64,000 nucleotides of DNA, from positions 2,604,001 through 2,668,000 of the forward strand of contig NZ_CP021111.1 of assembly GCF_002119665.1 (NCBI RefSeq). Reading direction: 5' to 3'. Each line of letters begins with the position of its first letter. Position 1 is the stretch's first letter. This DNA is from Bordetella genomosp. 13. Lineage in GTDB: Bacteria > Pseudomonadota > Gammaproteobacteria > Burkholderiales > Burkholderiaceae_B. This document shows, piece after piece, positions 8,287-18,589 of this stretch. The position numbers and the translations under genes were made by a program. The notes under the pieces were generated by a model. The model did not search any database. It saw only the letters and a program-made list of their open reading frames with translations, and was not told the DNA's origin.

Positions 8287-9118
8287 CACGAATTTCGCCC
8301 AAGCTATCAAATCGCTCTTCCATGCGCTGCAAGAGCGACTGGAAATATCCTCGCAGGTTACCGCCTACATAGCGGGCGGCGTAGCGGTACATCTGTACAC
8401 CGCGTACCGGGTGAGTAGCGACATCGACGCCGAGTTCAGCAAGCGATTGCTGATTCCCGACGACCTCTACATTGAAGTCCCGGCGCCCGACGGCGGCATT
8501 CCTCGTCTCGTGCATTTCGACAAACAGTACAACTCGACCTTTGCGTTGATGCACGAAAACTACGTACGAGATTCACTGGAAGTGCCGCTCGGCGTTCCAA
8601 ACTTTCAAATTCGCGCGCTCGCCCCGGTGGACCTCGCGGTTTCTAAAATTGCACGCTTGGCCGACCACGACAAGCGAGACATCGAGATGCTGGTGTGGCA
8701 TGGGCTGACGACGCCGGAGGAAATCCGTCATCGCGCGCTTGAAGCACTGCCGGGTTTCGTGGGCAACACCCGCTGGCTGGAAATGAATATCGACAATGCC
8801 GTCCAACTTGCTCGGCAAGCTGAAGCGCAGGTGCTGGGCTACGACCTTGGGACGGCCCGCGCTGCTGTATCCGGAAAAACATACACAGGCGTGATTTTGA
8901 GCGTGACTGACTCGCATGTCCTTCAAGCATCCGCCGAGGGCCCGGTTTCGCACATTCGTGCCGCGCTGACCGGCCTCGATGAGCTGGCTCCCGGGCGCAT
9001 CGTGGAGATCCGGTACCCGCATGGATTGGTGGGCCTTGTACAACCCAGCACTGGCCGCGAAAGTATCATTGAATCCGAGGACCAGCCGTCATACCGCCAC
9101 AACGGCCCAGAGCGGTAA
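8252..9118 (+). CDS. nucleotidyltransferase-fold protein (AbiEii/DUF6036-like) with C-terminal KfrB-like domain
   Basis: The 288-residue protein has an N-terminal nucleotidyltransferase-type motif, A-G-G-V-A-V-H (residues 41-47) then S-S-D-I-D (D57, D59), and further on DLAVSKIARLADHDKRDIEML (about residues 127-147), the pattern of AbiEii/DUF6036 proteins. Residues about 207-264 (YTGVIL...HVLQ...GRIVEIRY..GLVGLVQ) resemble the KfrB domain of plasmid and conjugative-element proteins. In known relatives such nucleotidyltransferases act as toxins that modify tRNA or other targets. The ATG at 8252 (GAGAG just upstream) overlaps the preceding gene; 8261 is an alternative. Composition suggests horizontal transfer. 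The toxin role is inference. Confidence 0.75.
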   Translation: MSTMAVPQFHTDTNFAQAIKSLFHALQERLEISSQVTAYIAGGVAVHLYTAYRVSSDIDAEFSKRLLIPDDLYIEVPAPDGGIPRLVHFDKQYNSTFALMHENYVRDSLEVPLGVPNFQIRALAPVDLAVSKIARLADHDKRDIEMLVWHGLTTPEEIRHRALEALPGFVGNTRWLEMNIDNAVQLARQAEAQVLGYDLGTARAAVSGKTYTGVILSVTDSHVLQASAEGPVSHIRAALTGLDELAPGRIVEIRYPHGLVGLVQPSTGRESIIESEDQPSYRHNGPER

Positions 9119-9204
9119 CACTTTCGCTGCCGTCGCAGCGTGTCTGGTCTGGATGGTATCGCCTCGTACTGTGCGGGGCCTATCATGCACTGACCACCCA
9201 ATGC

Positions 9205-9236
9205 AAAAAGCCCCGCAGCGGACTGTGCAGGGCTTT
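9205..9236 (-). terminator. intrinsic terminator after tRNA-Ser
   Basis: On the minus strand, AAAGCCC and GGGCTTT pair across a loop that has some further internal pairing, and a run of five T follows. It lies 24 bases beyond the tRNA 3' end. It may also weakly stop the plus-strand accessory genes. Confidence 0.65.
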
Positions 9237-9259
9237 CTGGGACTTGCTGGGAAAAATCT

Positions 9260-9352
9260 TGGCGGAGACGGAGGGATTCGAACCCTCGATGCAGTTTTTA
9301 GCCGCATGCTCCCTTAGCAGGGGAGTACCTTCAACCACTCGGCCACGTCTCC
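9260..9352 (-). tRNA. tRNA-Ser (anticodon GCU)
   Basis: Read on the minus strand this folds as a class II tRNA of 93 bases. The acceptor stem GGAGACG pairs with CGTCTCC, with discriminator G and an encoded CCA. The anticodon stem-loop CTCCCCTGCTAAGGGAG has GCT at the anticodon; there is a long variable arm as expected for serine, and a T-loop GGTTCGAATCC. It decodes AGC/AGU. It follows lysC in the same direction, with an accessory module beyond its 3' end. Confidence 0.97.
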
Positions 9353-9435
9353 GAAGAATCCAGGATTCTATCAGAAATTTTTTGACTTTTTACCACCGAC
9401 CCGCAAATGGCGGGCCAGTGAAGCAAGAACAGCGA

Positions 9436-10701
9436 TCAGGCCTTCTCGCCCGGCGCCTGGTCCAGGCCGAAGGCCTTGTGCAGCGCGCGCACGGCCAGTT
9501 CCATGTACTTGTCGTCGATGATCACCGAGGTCTTGATCTCGCTGGTGCTGATCATCTGGATGTTGATGCCTTCCTGCGACAGGGTCTGGAACATCAGGCT
9601 GGCCACGCCCACGTGCGAGCGCATGCCGATGCCGACGATGGAGACCTTGGCGACCTTCTCGTCGGTGGCCAGTTCACGAGCGCCCACGGCGGGGATGACG
9701 TCGCGCTTGAGGACGTCGACGGTGCGCTGGTATTCGTTGCGGTTGACCGTGAACGAGAAGTCGGTGGTGCCAGCCACGGACTGGTTCTGCACGATCATGT
9801 CCACGTCGATGTTGGCCGCGGCCACCGGGCCCAGGATCGAGTAGGCCACGCCCGGCTTGTCGGGCACAGCCAGCAGGGTGATTTTGGCTTCGTCGCGGCT
9901 GAAGGCAATGCCGGAGACTACGGCGGCTTCCATTTTTTCGTCTTCCTCAAAAGTGATCAGCGTGCCCGAACGCATTTCTTCTTCGAGCGGAATGAGGGGG
10001 TCGGTCAGGGAGGACAGGACCCGGGTCGGCACACGGTACTTGCCCGCGAACTCGACGGAGCGGATCTGCAGCACCTTGGAACCCAGCGAGGCCATCTCGA
10101 GCATTTCTTCGAACGAGACGACGGACATGCGGCGCGCCTCGGGCACGACGCGCGGGTCGGTGGTGTAGACGCCGTCGACGTCGGTGTAGATGAGGCATTC
10201 GTCGGCGCCGATGGCGGCAGCCACGGCCACGGCCGAGGTGTCGGAGCCGCCGCGGCCCAGCGTGGTGATGTGGCCGTCGTCATCGATACCCTGGAAGCCC
10301 GTGACCACGACCACGCGGCCGGCGTCGAGGTCGGCGCGGATGCGCTTGTCGTCGATGGAGGTGATGCGAGCCTTGGTGTAGGCGGAATCGGTGCGCACGG
10401 GAACTTGCCAGCCGGTGTAGCTGCGTGCCTGCACGCCTTCGGCCTGCAGCGCGACGGCGAGCAGCCCGCTGCTGGCCTGTTCGCCGGTGGCGGCGATCAT
10501 GTCGAGTTCGCGGCCATCGGGGTGCGGCGTGATTTCGCGGGCCAGGCCCAGCAACCGGTTGGTTTCGCCGGCCATGGCCGACGGAACGACCACGACCTGG
10601 TGGCCGGCAGCATGCCACTTCGCGACGCGACGCGCCACATTCTTGATGCGCTCGACCGAGCCCATCGAGGTACCGCCGTACTTGTGAACGATGAGGGACA
10701 T
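9436..10701 (-). CDS. lysC: aspartate kinase
   Basis: Aspartokinase phosphorylates aspartate, the first step toward lysine, diaminopimelate, threonine and methionine. The 421-residue protein starts MSLIVHKYGGTSMGS, with the catalytic K-Y-G-G-T-S motif at residues 7-12. The amino-acid kinase domain runs to about residue 240, and the rest holds two ACT regulatory domains (including the VSIVGIGMRSHVGV segment). Length fits a lysine-type, feedback-sensitive enzyme. The start at 10701 is the family start; the nine extra upstream codons are not conserved-looking. Confidence 0.97.
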   Translation of the reverse strand: MSLIVHKYGGTSMGSVERIKNVARRVAKWHAAGHQVVVVPSAMAGETNRLLGLAREITPHPDGRELDMIAATGEQASSGLLAVALQAEGVQARSYTGWQVPVRTDSAYTKARITSIDDKRIRADLDAGRVVVVTGFQGIDDDGHITTLGRGGSDTSAVAVAAAIGADECLIYTDVDGVYTTDPRVVPEARRMSVVSFEEMLEMASLGSKVLQIRSVEFAGKYRVPTRVLSSLTDPLIPLEEEMRSGTLITFEEDEKMEAAVVSGIAFSRDEAKITLLAVPDKPGVAYSILGPVAAANIDVDMIVQNQSVAGTTDFSFTVNRNEYQRTVDVLKRDVIPAVGARELATDEKVAKVSIVGIGMRSHVGVASLMFQTLSQEGINIQMISTSEIKTSVIIDDKYMELAVRALHKAFGLDQAPGEKA

Positions 10702-10878
10702 CTCGTACTCTGGCTGGACACCCGCCACACGATGCTGAAAAGACGGGCAAAACCCAGGATTTTAACGCGCTGGTAGAAATTTGCCTGCCGTGGTTCAAAA
10801 CTAGACCGCGAGCGCGCCCGAGCAGCCTGGCCGACACGGCCGCGGACGGCTTCGTGGCGCAGCATGGCGGCGACAGTT

Positions 10879-11919
10879 TCAGCCCGGACCATCGCTTTCC
10901 GAAAACACCGCCTGCAGTGAGTCGGCCCCGAGCAGGCGGCGGCCCCATGCGCGCAATTGCTCGGTGTCTGCCTGCTGCAGGCGCTGGCGCGCCCAATCGG
11001 GGAGCAGGCCGAACTTCTGCTCGGCCTGCTCCGCAAGCATTCGCGACAGGCCCAGATGTTCGCCGCGCTTGAGGCCGACTTCCTCGCCGATCTCGATGCC
11101 GCGCTTGGTATACACCCGCTCATAGCTGGTGACGAAAGCCATGGTGGACTCCTTTCCGATGTCGTGCATGATGCGGACGTAACGGCCCTCCAGTTCGGCA
11201 GGTAGCGTCAGTATCCAGTCGATCAACCTGAGCAGAATAGCGACATCGGCGCGCCGATAGCCGCCACCGAGCAATAGGCGGACCAGTCCGACCTTCGGGG
11301 CAAGGCGCTCCGCCCTGCGGTGCCGATGAGCCAATAACTGCGCCATGATCACCACAGCGATGGGATTGCCCGGCGCCGCCTCGCGCAGCGCCTGCCACCG
11401 TGCCAGCCAGGACTCGAGGTAGACGGCACGGTAACGCAGCGGGCGGTTCTGCATAGGCTGGTAATCCGCCTCCAGCCATGCCGGCCCTTCGCCTCGCGTG
11501 AAGACGACCAGCGTGTACGCGGCGGCCAATGGCGCGGCTGCGTCCGCCAGCGCCGGCCGCAGGACATAGCGGTCATGGACGAGAAAGCCGTACTGCTGCA
11601 CGCGCAGCGCGGCGCAGCGCAGCGCCGCGGGCGTGGACCGGCGGCTCTCGACTTCGATGTGCAGCAACAGCCACACGTAACGGCCGGACGCCAGCGCCAG
11701 GCGGGCCAGCTTGTCGACCTGCCGGCGGCCGCGCACGCCGACGCCCGCCGCGAGGTCCTGGAACTCCTTGTCCAGAAAGACCGGAGGCGTGCCCCAGTCG
11801 ACGTGCGCATGCAGATCGGGCGCGAACAGCGCCAAGGCATGGGGCAGAAAGTGCTCGAGCGCTTCTTTCCACGGCGAATCGAAGTCTTCGCGAGGCGGAC
11901 TGGAAGTGGGCGGCGGCAT
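10879..11919 (-). CDS. Rpn/PDDEXK-family nuclease-like protein with C-terminal DUF4351-like domain
   Basis: The 346-residue protein resembles the Rpn (recombination-promoting nuclease, formerly transposase_31) group. About residues 45-110 hold a PD-(D/E)XK-like core: DKEFQDL, then YVWLLLHIEVESR with the acidic E-x-E strand. The C-terminal part (about residues 285-342, QKFGLLPDWARQRLQQADTEQLRAW) looks like DUF4351. Rpn proteins are DNA nucleases linked to horizontal transfer and phage response; catalysis here is inferred. The gene lies alone between tilS and lysC, which are commonly neighbours in relatives, so it is probably an insertion. Confidence 0.75.
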   Translation of the reverse strand: MPPPTSSPPREDFDSPWKEALEHFLPHALALFAPDLHAHVDWGTPPVFLDKEFQDLAAGVGVRGRRQVDKLARLALASGRYVWLLLHIEVESRRSTPAALRCAALRVQQYGFLVHDRYVLRPALADAAAPLAAAYTLVVFTRGEGPAWLEADYQPMQNRPLRYRAVYLESWLARWQALREAAPGNPIAVVIMAQLLAHRHRRAERLAPKVGLVRLLLGGGYRRADVAILLRLIDWILTLPAELEGRYVRIMHDIGKESTMAFVTSYERVYTKRGIEIGEEVGLKRGEHLGLSRMLAEQAEQKFGLLPDWARQRLQQADTEQLRAWGRRLLGADSLQAVFSESDGPG

Positions 11920-12044
11920 CGGGCGACTCTCGGCGCAAGCGGGATAACCGGCACTGTAGGCAGCGCAGCCGCATGCCGCCAGATCGGATCGTACGGATGG
12001 ATCAGACGATCACTGCGTACGCACGCCGCATCGAAGCCGGCGCC

Positions 12045-13064
12045 TCAGGCCGGCTCCACCCACACCCGCCCGCGATGGCAGCGCACCGCCAGTCCCGCAT
12101 GCTCGACGCGCAGTTGGCGGTCGTGCCCCAGCGCATGCAGCTGCCGCAATTGCCGCAGCAGGTCGGCCAGGCGCGCGTCGCTGGGCATGGCGGCGCCCTG
12201 CCCGGCCAGCCAGTAGCGCAGCACGTGGGCCTGGCGGGCGGACGACAGCGCGCGCCAGGCGGCCAGCGAGAAACTGGCGCGGTCGGGCCCCGGCTCCAGC
12301 GACTGCAGATCGGCCTCGGCCACTTCGTCGAGCACCTGGGCGGCCTCGGCCATGTGGCGTGCATGGCGCGCCACGATGGCCTGCCAGCCGGGCCATCGTT
12401 CGTCGAGCACCGGGGCCAGGCGGGTGCGCACGGCCGCGCGGGTGTAGCGGGGGTCGGCGTTGGTGGGATCTTCGACGGGATGCCAGTCGCGCTCGGCGGC
12501 CAGCGCCTGGGCCGCCGACCGTATCGCCTGGCGCCCCACGCCCAGCCAGGGACGCAGGTACTGCACGCCATCGCGCGTGACGGCAGGCGCCATCGCGGCC
12601 ATGCCGTGCAGGCCGGCGCCGCGCAACAGGCGCAGCAGCACCGTCTCGGCCTGGTCGTCACGGTGATGGGCCAGCAGCACGTGCGCCACCGCGTGATCGC
12701 GCGCCAGCGCGGCAAGCGCGGCATAGCGGGCCTCGCGCGCGGCGGCTTCGACGCCCTTGCCGCTGTCGCCCGGCACCCGCACGCGCGACTGGATGACATG
12801 CGTGCCCAGCATGGCGCCCAGCGCCTCGACCTGCGCGGCCCAGTCGTCGGCCATGCTCTGCAGGCCGTGATGGATATGGAACAGAAGCAGCTCGATGCCC
12901 TGCGCACGGGCGGCATGCGCGGCGGCCACCGCCAGCATGGCCGAGTCGGCGCCGCCGCTGACCGCGACCGCGATGCGCGGCGGCCGCGCGGGCAGCGCCA
13001 GCAAGGCCTCGCGCACCGGCTGGATCAGTGCGGCGGGGCAGTCGGGCGGATCGGAAAACGACAT
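12045..13064 (-). CDS. tilS: tRNA(Ile)-lysidine synthase
   Basis: TilS converts the CAU anticodon wobble cytidine of tRNA-Ile2 to lysidine, using ATP and lysine. The 339-residue protein has the PP-loop S-G-G-A-D-S (residues 36-41), the following strand and FHIHHGLQ, and AHHRDDQAETVLLRLLRGAG typical of the family. The start at 13064 places the PP-loop at the usual position; the same frame stays open far upstream through accA, which is not coding in that frame. It lies 32 bases behind accA. Confidence 0.95.
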   Translation of the reverse strand: MSFSDPPDCPAALIQPVREALLALPARPPRIAVAVSGGADSAMLAVAAAHAARAQGIELLLFHIHHGLQSMADDWAAQVEALGAMLGTHVIQSRVRVPGDSGKGVEAAAREARYAALAALARDHAVAHVLLAHHRDDQAETVLLRLLRGAGLHGMAAMAPAVTRDGVQYLRPWLGVGRQAIRSAAQALAAERDWHPVEDPTNADPRYTRAAVRTRLAPVLDERWPGWQAIVARHARHMAEAAQVLDEVAEADLQSLEPGPDRASFSLAAWRALSSARQAHVLRYWLAGQGAAMPSDARLADLLRQLRQLHALGHDRQLRVEHAGLAVRCHRGRVWVEPA

Positions 13065-13096
13065 GGCGGGCTGTACGCGTGATAGCCCGCCGTGCG

Positions 13097-14062
13097 TCAG
13101 GCGCGGGCTTCCTGGAAGCGGCCGTAGGACAGCACGCGCTGCACGCGCTGCTCGACCAGTTGCTCGGGGCTGAGGCCCTGCAGCTGGCGCAGCGCATCGC
13201 CCAGCGCGCGGCGCAGCAGGCGCGCCATGACGCGCGGATCGCGGTGCGCGCCGCCTACGGGTTCGTTCACCACGCGGTCGACCAGCTCGAGGTCTTTCAG
13301 GCGCGGGGCGGTGATGGCCAGGGCCTCGGCCGCATCGGGTGCCTTGTCGGCGCTGCGCCACAGAATGGACGCGCAGCCCTCGGGCGAGATCACGGAGTAC
13401 GTGGCGTATTGCAGCATCAGCACCGCATTGCCCACCGCGATGGCCAGCGCCCCGCCCGAGCCGCCCTCGCCGATGATGGTGCAGATGACGGGCACCTTGA
13501 GCTCGGCCATGGCATACAGGTTGTGGCCGATGGCCTCGGACTGGCCGCGCTCTTCGGCGCCGATGCCGGGATAGGCGCCCGGCGTGTCGACGAAGGTGAA
13601 GACGGGCAGCTGGAATTTCTCGGCCAGGCGCATCAGGCGCAGGGCCTTGCGATAGCCCTCGGGACGCGGCATGCCGAAGTTGCGCGCGGCGCGCTCTTTG
13701 GTGTCGCGGCCCTTCTGGTGGCCGATGACCATGCAGGCCGCGCCGTTGAAGCGCGCCATGCCCCCGACAATGGACTGGTCGTCGGCGTACATGCGGTCGC
13801 CATGCAGCTCGTGGAAATCGGTGAATATCTCGCGCACGTAATCGAGGGTGTAGGGACGCTGGGGATGGCGCGCGACCAGCGCGGTCTGCCACGGCGTCAG
13901 CTTGCCGTAGATCTCCTTGGCCAGCGCCTGGCTCTTCTGCTGCAGCCGGCTGATCTCGTCGGAGATGTCGACCGCGGAGTCGGCCTGCACGTAGCGCAGC
14001 TGCTCGATCTTGTTCTCAAGCTCGGCGAGCGGTTGTTCGAATTCCAGAAAGGTATTGCGCAT
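13097..14062 (-). CDS. accA: acetyl-CoA carboxylase carboxyltransferase subunit alpha
   Basis: AccA with AccD forms the carboxyltransferase that makes malonyl-CoA for fatty acid synthesis. The 321-residue protein starts [16 protein letters not shown], which is typical of the family, and holds the crotonase-fold core with [29 protein letters not shown] and [18 protein letters not shown]. Full length. It lies between the glycosylase gene and tilS in one direction, with gaps of 36 and 32 bases, so an operon is likely. Confidence 0.97.
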   Translation of the reverse strand: MRNTFLEFEQPLAELENKIEQLRYVQADSAVDISDEISRLQQKSQALAKEIYGKLTPWQTALVARHPQRPYTLDYVREIFTDFHELHGDRMYADDQSIVGGMARFNGAACMVIGHQKGRDTKERAARNFGMPRPEGYRKALRLMRLAEKFQLPVFTFVDTPGAYPGIGAEERGQSEAIGHNLYAMAELKVPVICTIIGEGGSGGALAIAVGNAVLMLQYATYSVISPEGCASILWRSADKAPDAAEALAITAPRLKDLELVDRVVNEPVGGAHRDPRVMARLLRRALGDALRQLQGLSPEQLVEQRVQRVLSYGRFQEARA

Positions 14063-14098
14063 TGATGTGTGTGGTTCCGTTGAAGGGCGCCTGGCGGC

Positions 14099-14743
14099 TC
14101 AGTCCTGGACCGCGGCCGGTTCCAGGCTGCGCCACAGATACCAGGTTGCCACGGTGCGCCAGGGCTGCCACGCCAGCGAGACCTCGCGGGCCTCGAAGCG
14201 CGAGACGGGCTCGCCGCTGAAGTAGTGTAACGAGATTGCCTTGAGCAACCCCAGGTCGTCCAGCGGCATCACGTCCGGCCGCTGCAGATTGAAGATCAAA
14301 AACATCTCCGCTGTCCAGCGTCCGATGCCGCGGATGGCCACCAGCTCGGCGATGACGTCCTCGTCGCCCATGCCGGCCCACTTCTCGGGATGCACCTTGC
14401 GCTGAGCGAAATGCTCGGCCAGGTCGTGCACGTACTCGGCCTTGCGCTTGGACAGGCCCGCGGCGCGCAGCGCCTCGATATCGACGCGCTGCACGGCGGC
14501 GGGCGTGGGACGCTTGCCGACCACCTCGGTGAAGCGCCCCCAGATGGATTGCGCGGCCGCGGTGGAAACCTGCTGCCCGACGATGGCGCGCGCGAGCGTG
14601 ACGAAGGGCGTGCCCCGGGTGGTGAGCCACACCTCGGGATGCTGGGGAATGAGCTTCTTGAGGATGCGGTCGCGCCGCATCAGGTGGGCGACTGCCTCTT
14701 CCCAATAAGCGGGCTTGGCGATGGCGGTATCGGCGCTGGACAT
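14099..14743 (-). CDS. DNA-3-methyladenine glycosylase II family protein (HhH-GPD)
   Basis: HhH-GPD glycosylases remove alkylated bases from DNA. The 214-residue protein has the helix-hairpin-helix AIRGIGRWTAEMFLIF (about residues 137-152) followed by the Gly/Pro-rich loop with the catalytic aspartate in PLDDLGLLKA (D163 best candidate). It lacks the extra N-terminal domain of E. coli AlkA and is of the short type found next to cysS and accA in related bacteria. It starts 22 bases after cysS ends and is probably co-transcribed with it. Confidence 0.9.
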   Translation of the reverse strand: MSSADTAIAKPAYWEEAVAHLMRRDRILKKLIPQHPEVWLTTRGTPFVTLARAIVGQQVSTAAAQSIWGRFTEVVGKRPTPAAVQRVDIEALRAAGLSKRKAEYVHDLAEHFAQRKVHPEKWAGMGDEDVIAELVAIRGIGRWTAEMFLIFNLQRPDVMPLDDLGLLKAISLHYFSGEPVSRFEAREVSLAWQPWRTVATWYLWRSLEPAAVQD

Positions 14744-14765
14744 GAGGAAACCGGTTGGGGTGTGG

Positions 14766-16268
<1,503 letters not shown>

Positions 16269-16528
16269 GGCGCCCTGTATATGGCAAATATTCTTCGGAT
16301 GGCGTCGGAAACGGCGGTCTGTTCGCCGCGGCAGCAAGCGGCGCGTACTCGGATGGCATTCGCTTGGATGGCATTCGCGCGGCCGCGCCGCTAAAGGCGC
16401 AGGCCCAGGCTTGCCCGCCCAGCCGCCAAGCAGAAACCGAACCGGGGCTAAAATGGCGGTCGTCAAGTATAGCAAGCGGCCCGAACGCGCGCGCAAGCGC
16501 GACGGCGCCGTCCACAATGGAATCCACC

Positions 16529-17182
16529 ATGCCGCGTCTACTCATCGCGCTGCTGCTGGCGCTGGCCGCCGCGCCAGCCGCCGTCCTGGCCCAGGCCATG
16601 GGCGGCAGCGCGCCCAGCCAGCAGAATGCCACCCGCACCACGCTGGACCCGATACCGCCCGAGGGCGGCTGGCAGGGGCTGGCCAACGTGCTGGACGCGC
16701 TCAAGCCCAGCACCGATACCCGTCTCGACCCCGCGCCCTCGCAGATCACCGACCACATCGAGGCCCGGCTGGCGCGCGGCGACAACACCGGCGCGCTGGA
16801 GCTGGTCGAGCAACGCCTGGCGGAACGCGCCCGCCAGGGCACGCCCGGCACCGACGTGCAGTTGATGTTCCAGCACGCGCGCGCGCTGGCCGCCCTGGGC
16901 CGCACGCAGGAAGCCGTCGACGTCTACACTGACATGACCACGCGCTTTCCGGAACTGCCCGAGCCGTGGAACAATCTGGCCGCCCTGTATGCCAGCCGAG
17001 GCGAACTGGATCGCGCGCATGGCGCGCTGACCATGGCGCTGCGGGCCAATCCCGCCTACGCCGACGCCCAGGCCAATCTGGGCGACCTGCAACTGCTGAT
17101 GGCCCTGCGCTCCTACGAGCAGGCCGGCGCCAAGGCCAAGGCCCAGGACATCGAAAATCTGCTGAAGGAAAAGCGCCAATAA
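16529..17182 (+). CDS. exported TPR-repeat protein
   Basis: The 217-residue protein has a signal peptide ([23 protein letters not shown]) and tetratricopeptide-like helices from about residue 90 to 200 ([56 protein letters not shown]). TPR domains mediate protein contacts, here probably in the periplasm. I chose the ATG at 16529, which has GGAA seven bases upstream; an in-frame ATG at 16517 is the alternative. The stop TAA overlaps the start of the cyclophilin gene by one base (TAATG). Partner and exact role are unknown. Confidence 0.85.
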   Translation: MPRLLIALLLALAAAPAAVLAQAMGGSAPSQQNATRTTLDPIPPEGGWQGLANVLDALKPSTDTRLDPAPSQITDHIEARLARGDNTGALELVEQRLAERARQGTPGTDVQLMFQHARALAALGRTQEAVDVYTDMTTRFPELPEPWNNLAALYASRGELDRAHGALTMALRANPAYADAQANLGDLQLLMALRSYEQAGAKAKAQDIENLLKEKRQ

Positions 17183-17823
17183 TGAGTTTTCGCCTCCCGC
17201 TCTCCCTGCGCCGCCTGACGGCGTGTGCGATCACCGTGGCGGCCCTGCTGCCCATCGGCGCCGGCGCGCAGCCGGCCGCCCCCTCCCCCTCCACTTCCAA
17301 AGGCACCACACCCATGAGCACGAATCCCCGCGTCAAACTGGAAACGAACCAAGGCAACATGGTCATCTCGCTGGACGCCGAGAAGGCGCCCAAGACCGTC
17401 GCCAACTTCCTGACCTACGTCAAGGAAGGTTTCTACAACGGCACCGTCTTCCATCGCGTGATCGACGGCTTCATGATCCAGGGCGGCGGCTTCGAACCGG
17501 GCCTGAAGCAGAAGACCACGCACGCCCCCATCGAGAACGAAGCCAACAACGGCCTGAAGAACGACAAGTACACGCTGGCCATGGCGCGCACCAGCGATCC
17601 GCATTCGGCCACCGCCCAGTTCTTCATCAACGTCGCCAACAACGATTTCCTGAACTTCAGCGCTCCCACCGCCAACGGCTGGGGCTACGCCGTGTTCGGC
17701 AGCGTCATCGAAGGCACCGAAGTGGTCGACAAGATCAAGGGCGTGAAGACCGGCAACAGCGGCTTCCACCAGAACGTGCCTACCGAGGACGTGATCATCG
17801 AGAAGGCGGAAGTCCTTGAATAA
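17182..17823 (+). CDS. cyclophilin-type peptidyl-prolyl cis-trans isomerase with signal peptide; possible internal start
   Basis: Cyclophilins catalyse proline cis-trans isomerisation in protein folding. From 17182 the product is 213 residues: a signal peptide (about residues 1-30, [19 protein letters not shown]), a short Pro/Ser/Thr linker and a complete cyclophilin domain with [15 protein letters not shown], and [17 protein letters not shown]. An in-frame ATG at 17314 ([15 protein letters not shown]) would give a 169-residue cytosolic PpiB-like protein; its upstream AAAGG is about 10 bases away. Thus one gene may make a periplasmic and a cytosolic form, or only one of them. The first start is coupled to the TPR gene. 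Confidence 0.9.
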   Translation: MSFRLPLSLRRLTACAITVAALLPIGAGAQPAAPSPSTSKGTTPMSTNPRVKLETNQGNMVISLDAEKAPKTVANFLTYVKEGFYNGTVFHRVIDGFMIQGGGFEPGLKQKTTHAPIENEANNGLKNDKYTLAMARTSDPHSATAQFFINVANNDFLNFSAPTANGWGYAVFGSVIEGTEVVDKIKGVKTGNSGFHQNVPTEDVIIEKAEVLE

Positions 17824-18589
17824 ACTGGCGTTGCCGCGGGGGCCGGTCTGGCTGGCCTCCGATGTGCATCTGGGGCCCGCCACGCCCGCCACGCAGGAAG
17901 CCTTCCTGGGCTTTCTCGAGGCCGCGGCGGACGAGGCGGCCGCCCTGCTGCTGCCGGGCGACCTGTTCGACGCCTGGATCGGCGACGACGTGATCCGAGC
18001 CGCTCCGCCCTGGCTCGCGCAGGCCCTGCGCGGCCTGCAGGCCGCCGCGGCTCGCGTGCCGCTGTACCTGGGCCGCGGCAACCGCGATTTCCTGATGGGC
18101 GCCGAACTGGCGCAGGCGGTGGGTGCGCAACTGCTGCCCGAGCCCGCGCTGCTGCAAACGGCGTACGGCCAGGTGCTGCTGTCGCACGGCGACGAGTACT
18201 GCACCGACGACCAGGCCTACCAGCAGTTCCGCGCGATGGTGCGCAATCCGCAATGGCAGGCCGAGTTCCTGTCCCGCAACATCCCCGAACGCCTGCAACT
18301 GGCCCAACAGGCCCGCGGCGAGAGCATGGCCGCGAACCAGTCCAAGTCCATGGAAATCATGGACGTGAACCCGGACGCGATCACGCAGGCCTTCCGGAAC
18401 AGCGGCGTGCACGTAATGGTCCACGGCCACACGCACCGCCCCGGACGCCACGTACTCGACATCGACGGCCGCCGCTGCGAACGCTGGGTGCTGCCCGACT
18501 GGGACTGCGACCACGCCCAACCCCCGCGCGGGGGTTGGCTCGTCATCGACGAGGACGGATTGCAGATATTCGACCTCGAAGTGGCTTGA
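17816..18589 (+). CDS. lpxH: UDP-2,3-diacylglucosamine diphosphatase
   Basis: LpxH hydrolyses UDP-2,3-diacylglucosamine to lipid X in lipid A synthesis, at the inner membrane. The 257-residue protein has the calcineurin-type metal motifs [32 protein letters not shown] and the VHGHTHRP end motif. The start is TTG at 17816, preceded by AAGGCGGAAG and overlapping the cyclophilin stop by 8 bases; no ATG in frame precedes the first metal motif. The overlap suggests translational coupling. Confidence 0.95.
   Translation: MNKLALPRGPVWLASDVHLGPATPATQEAFLGFLEAAADEAAALLLPGDLFDAWIGDDVIRAAPPWLAQALRGLQAAAARVPLYLGRGNRDFLMGAELAQAVGAQLLPEPALLQTAYGQVLLSHGDEYCTDDQAYQQFRAMVRNPQWQAEFLSRNIPERLQLAQQARGESMAANQSKSMEIMDVNPDAITQAFRNSGVHVMVHGHTHRPGRHVLDIDGRRCERWVLPDWDCDHAQPPRGGWLVIDEDGLQIFDLEVA

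Noticed and set aside
9244..10776. A 510-codon plus-strand frame across tRNA-Ser and lysC.
   Set aside because: It runs through a tRNA gene and the complement of lysC; His/Gly/Ala-rich shadow frame.
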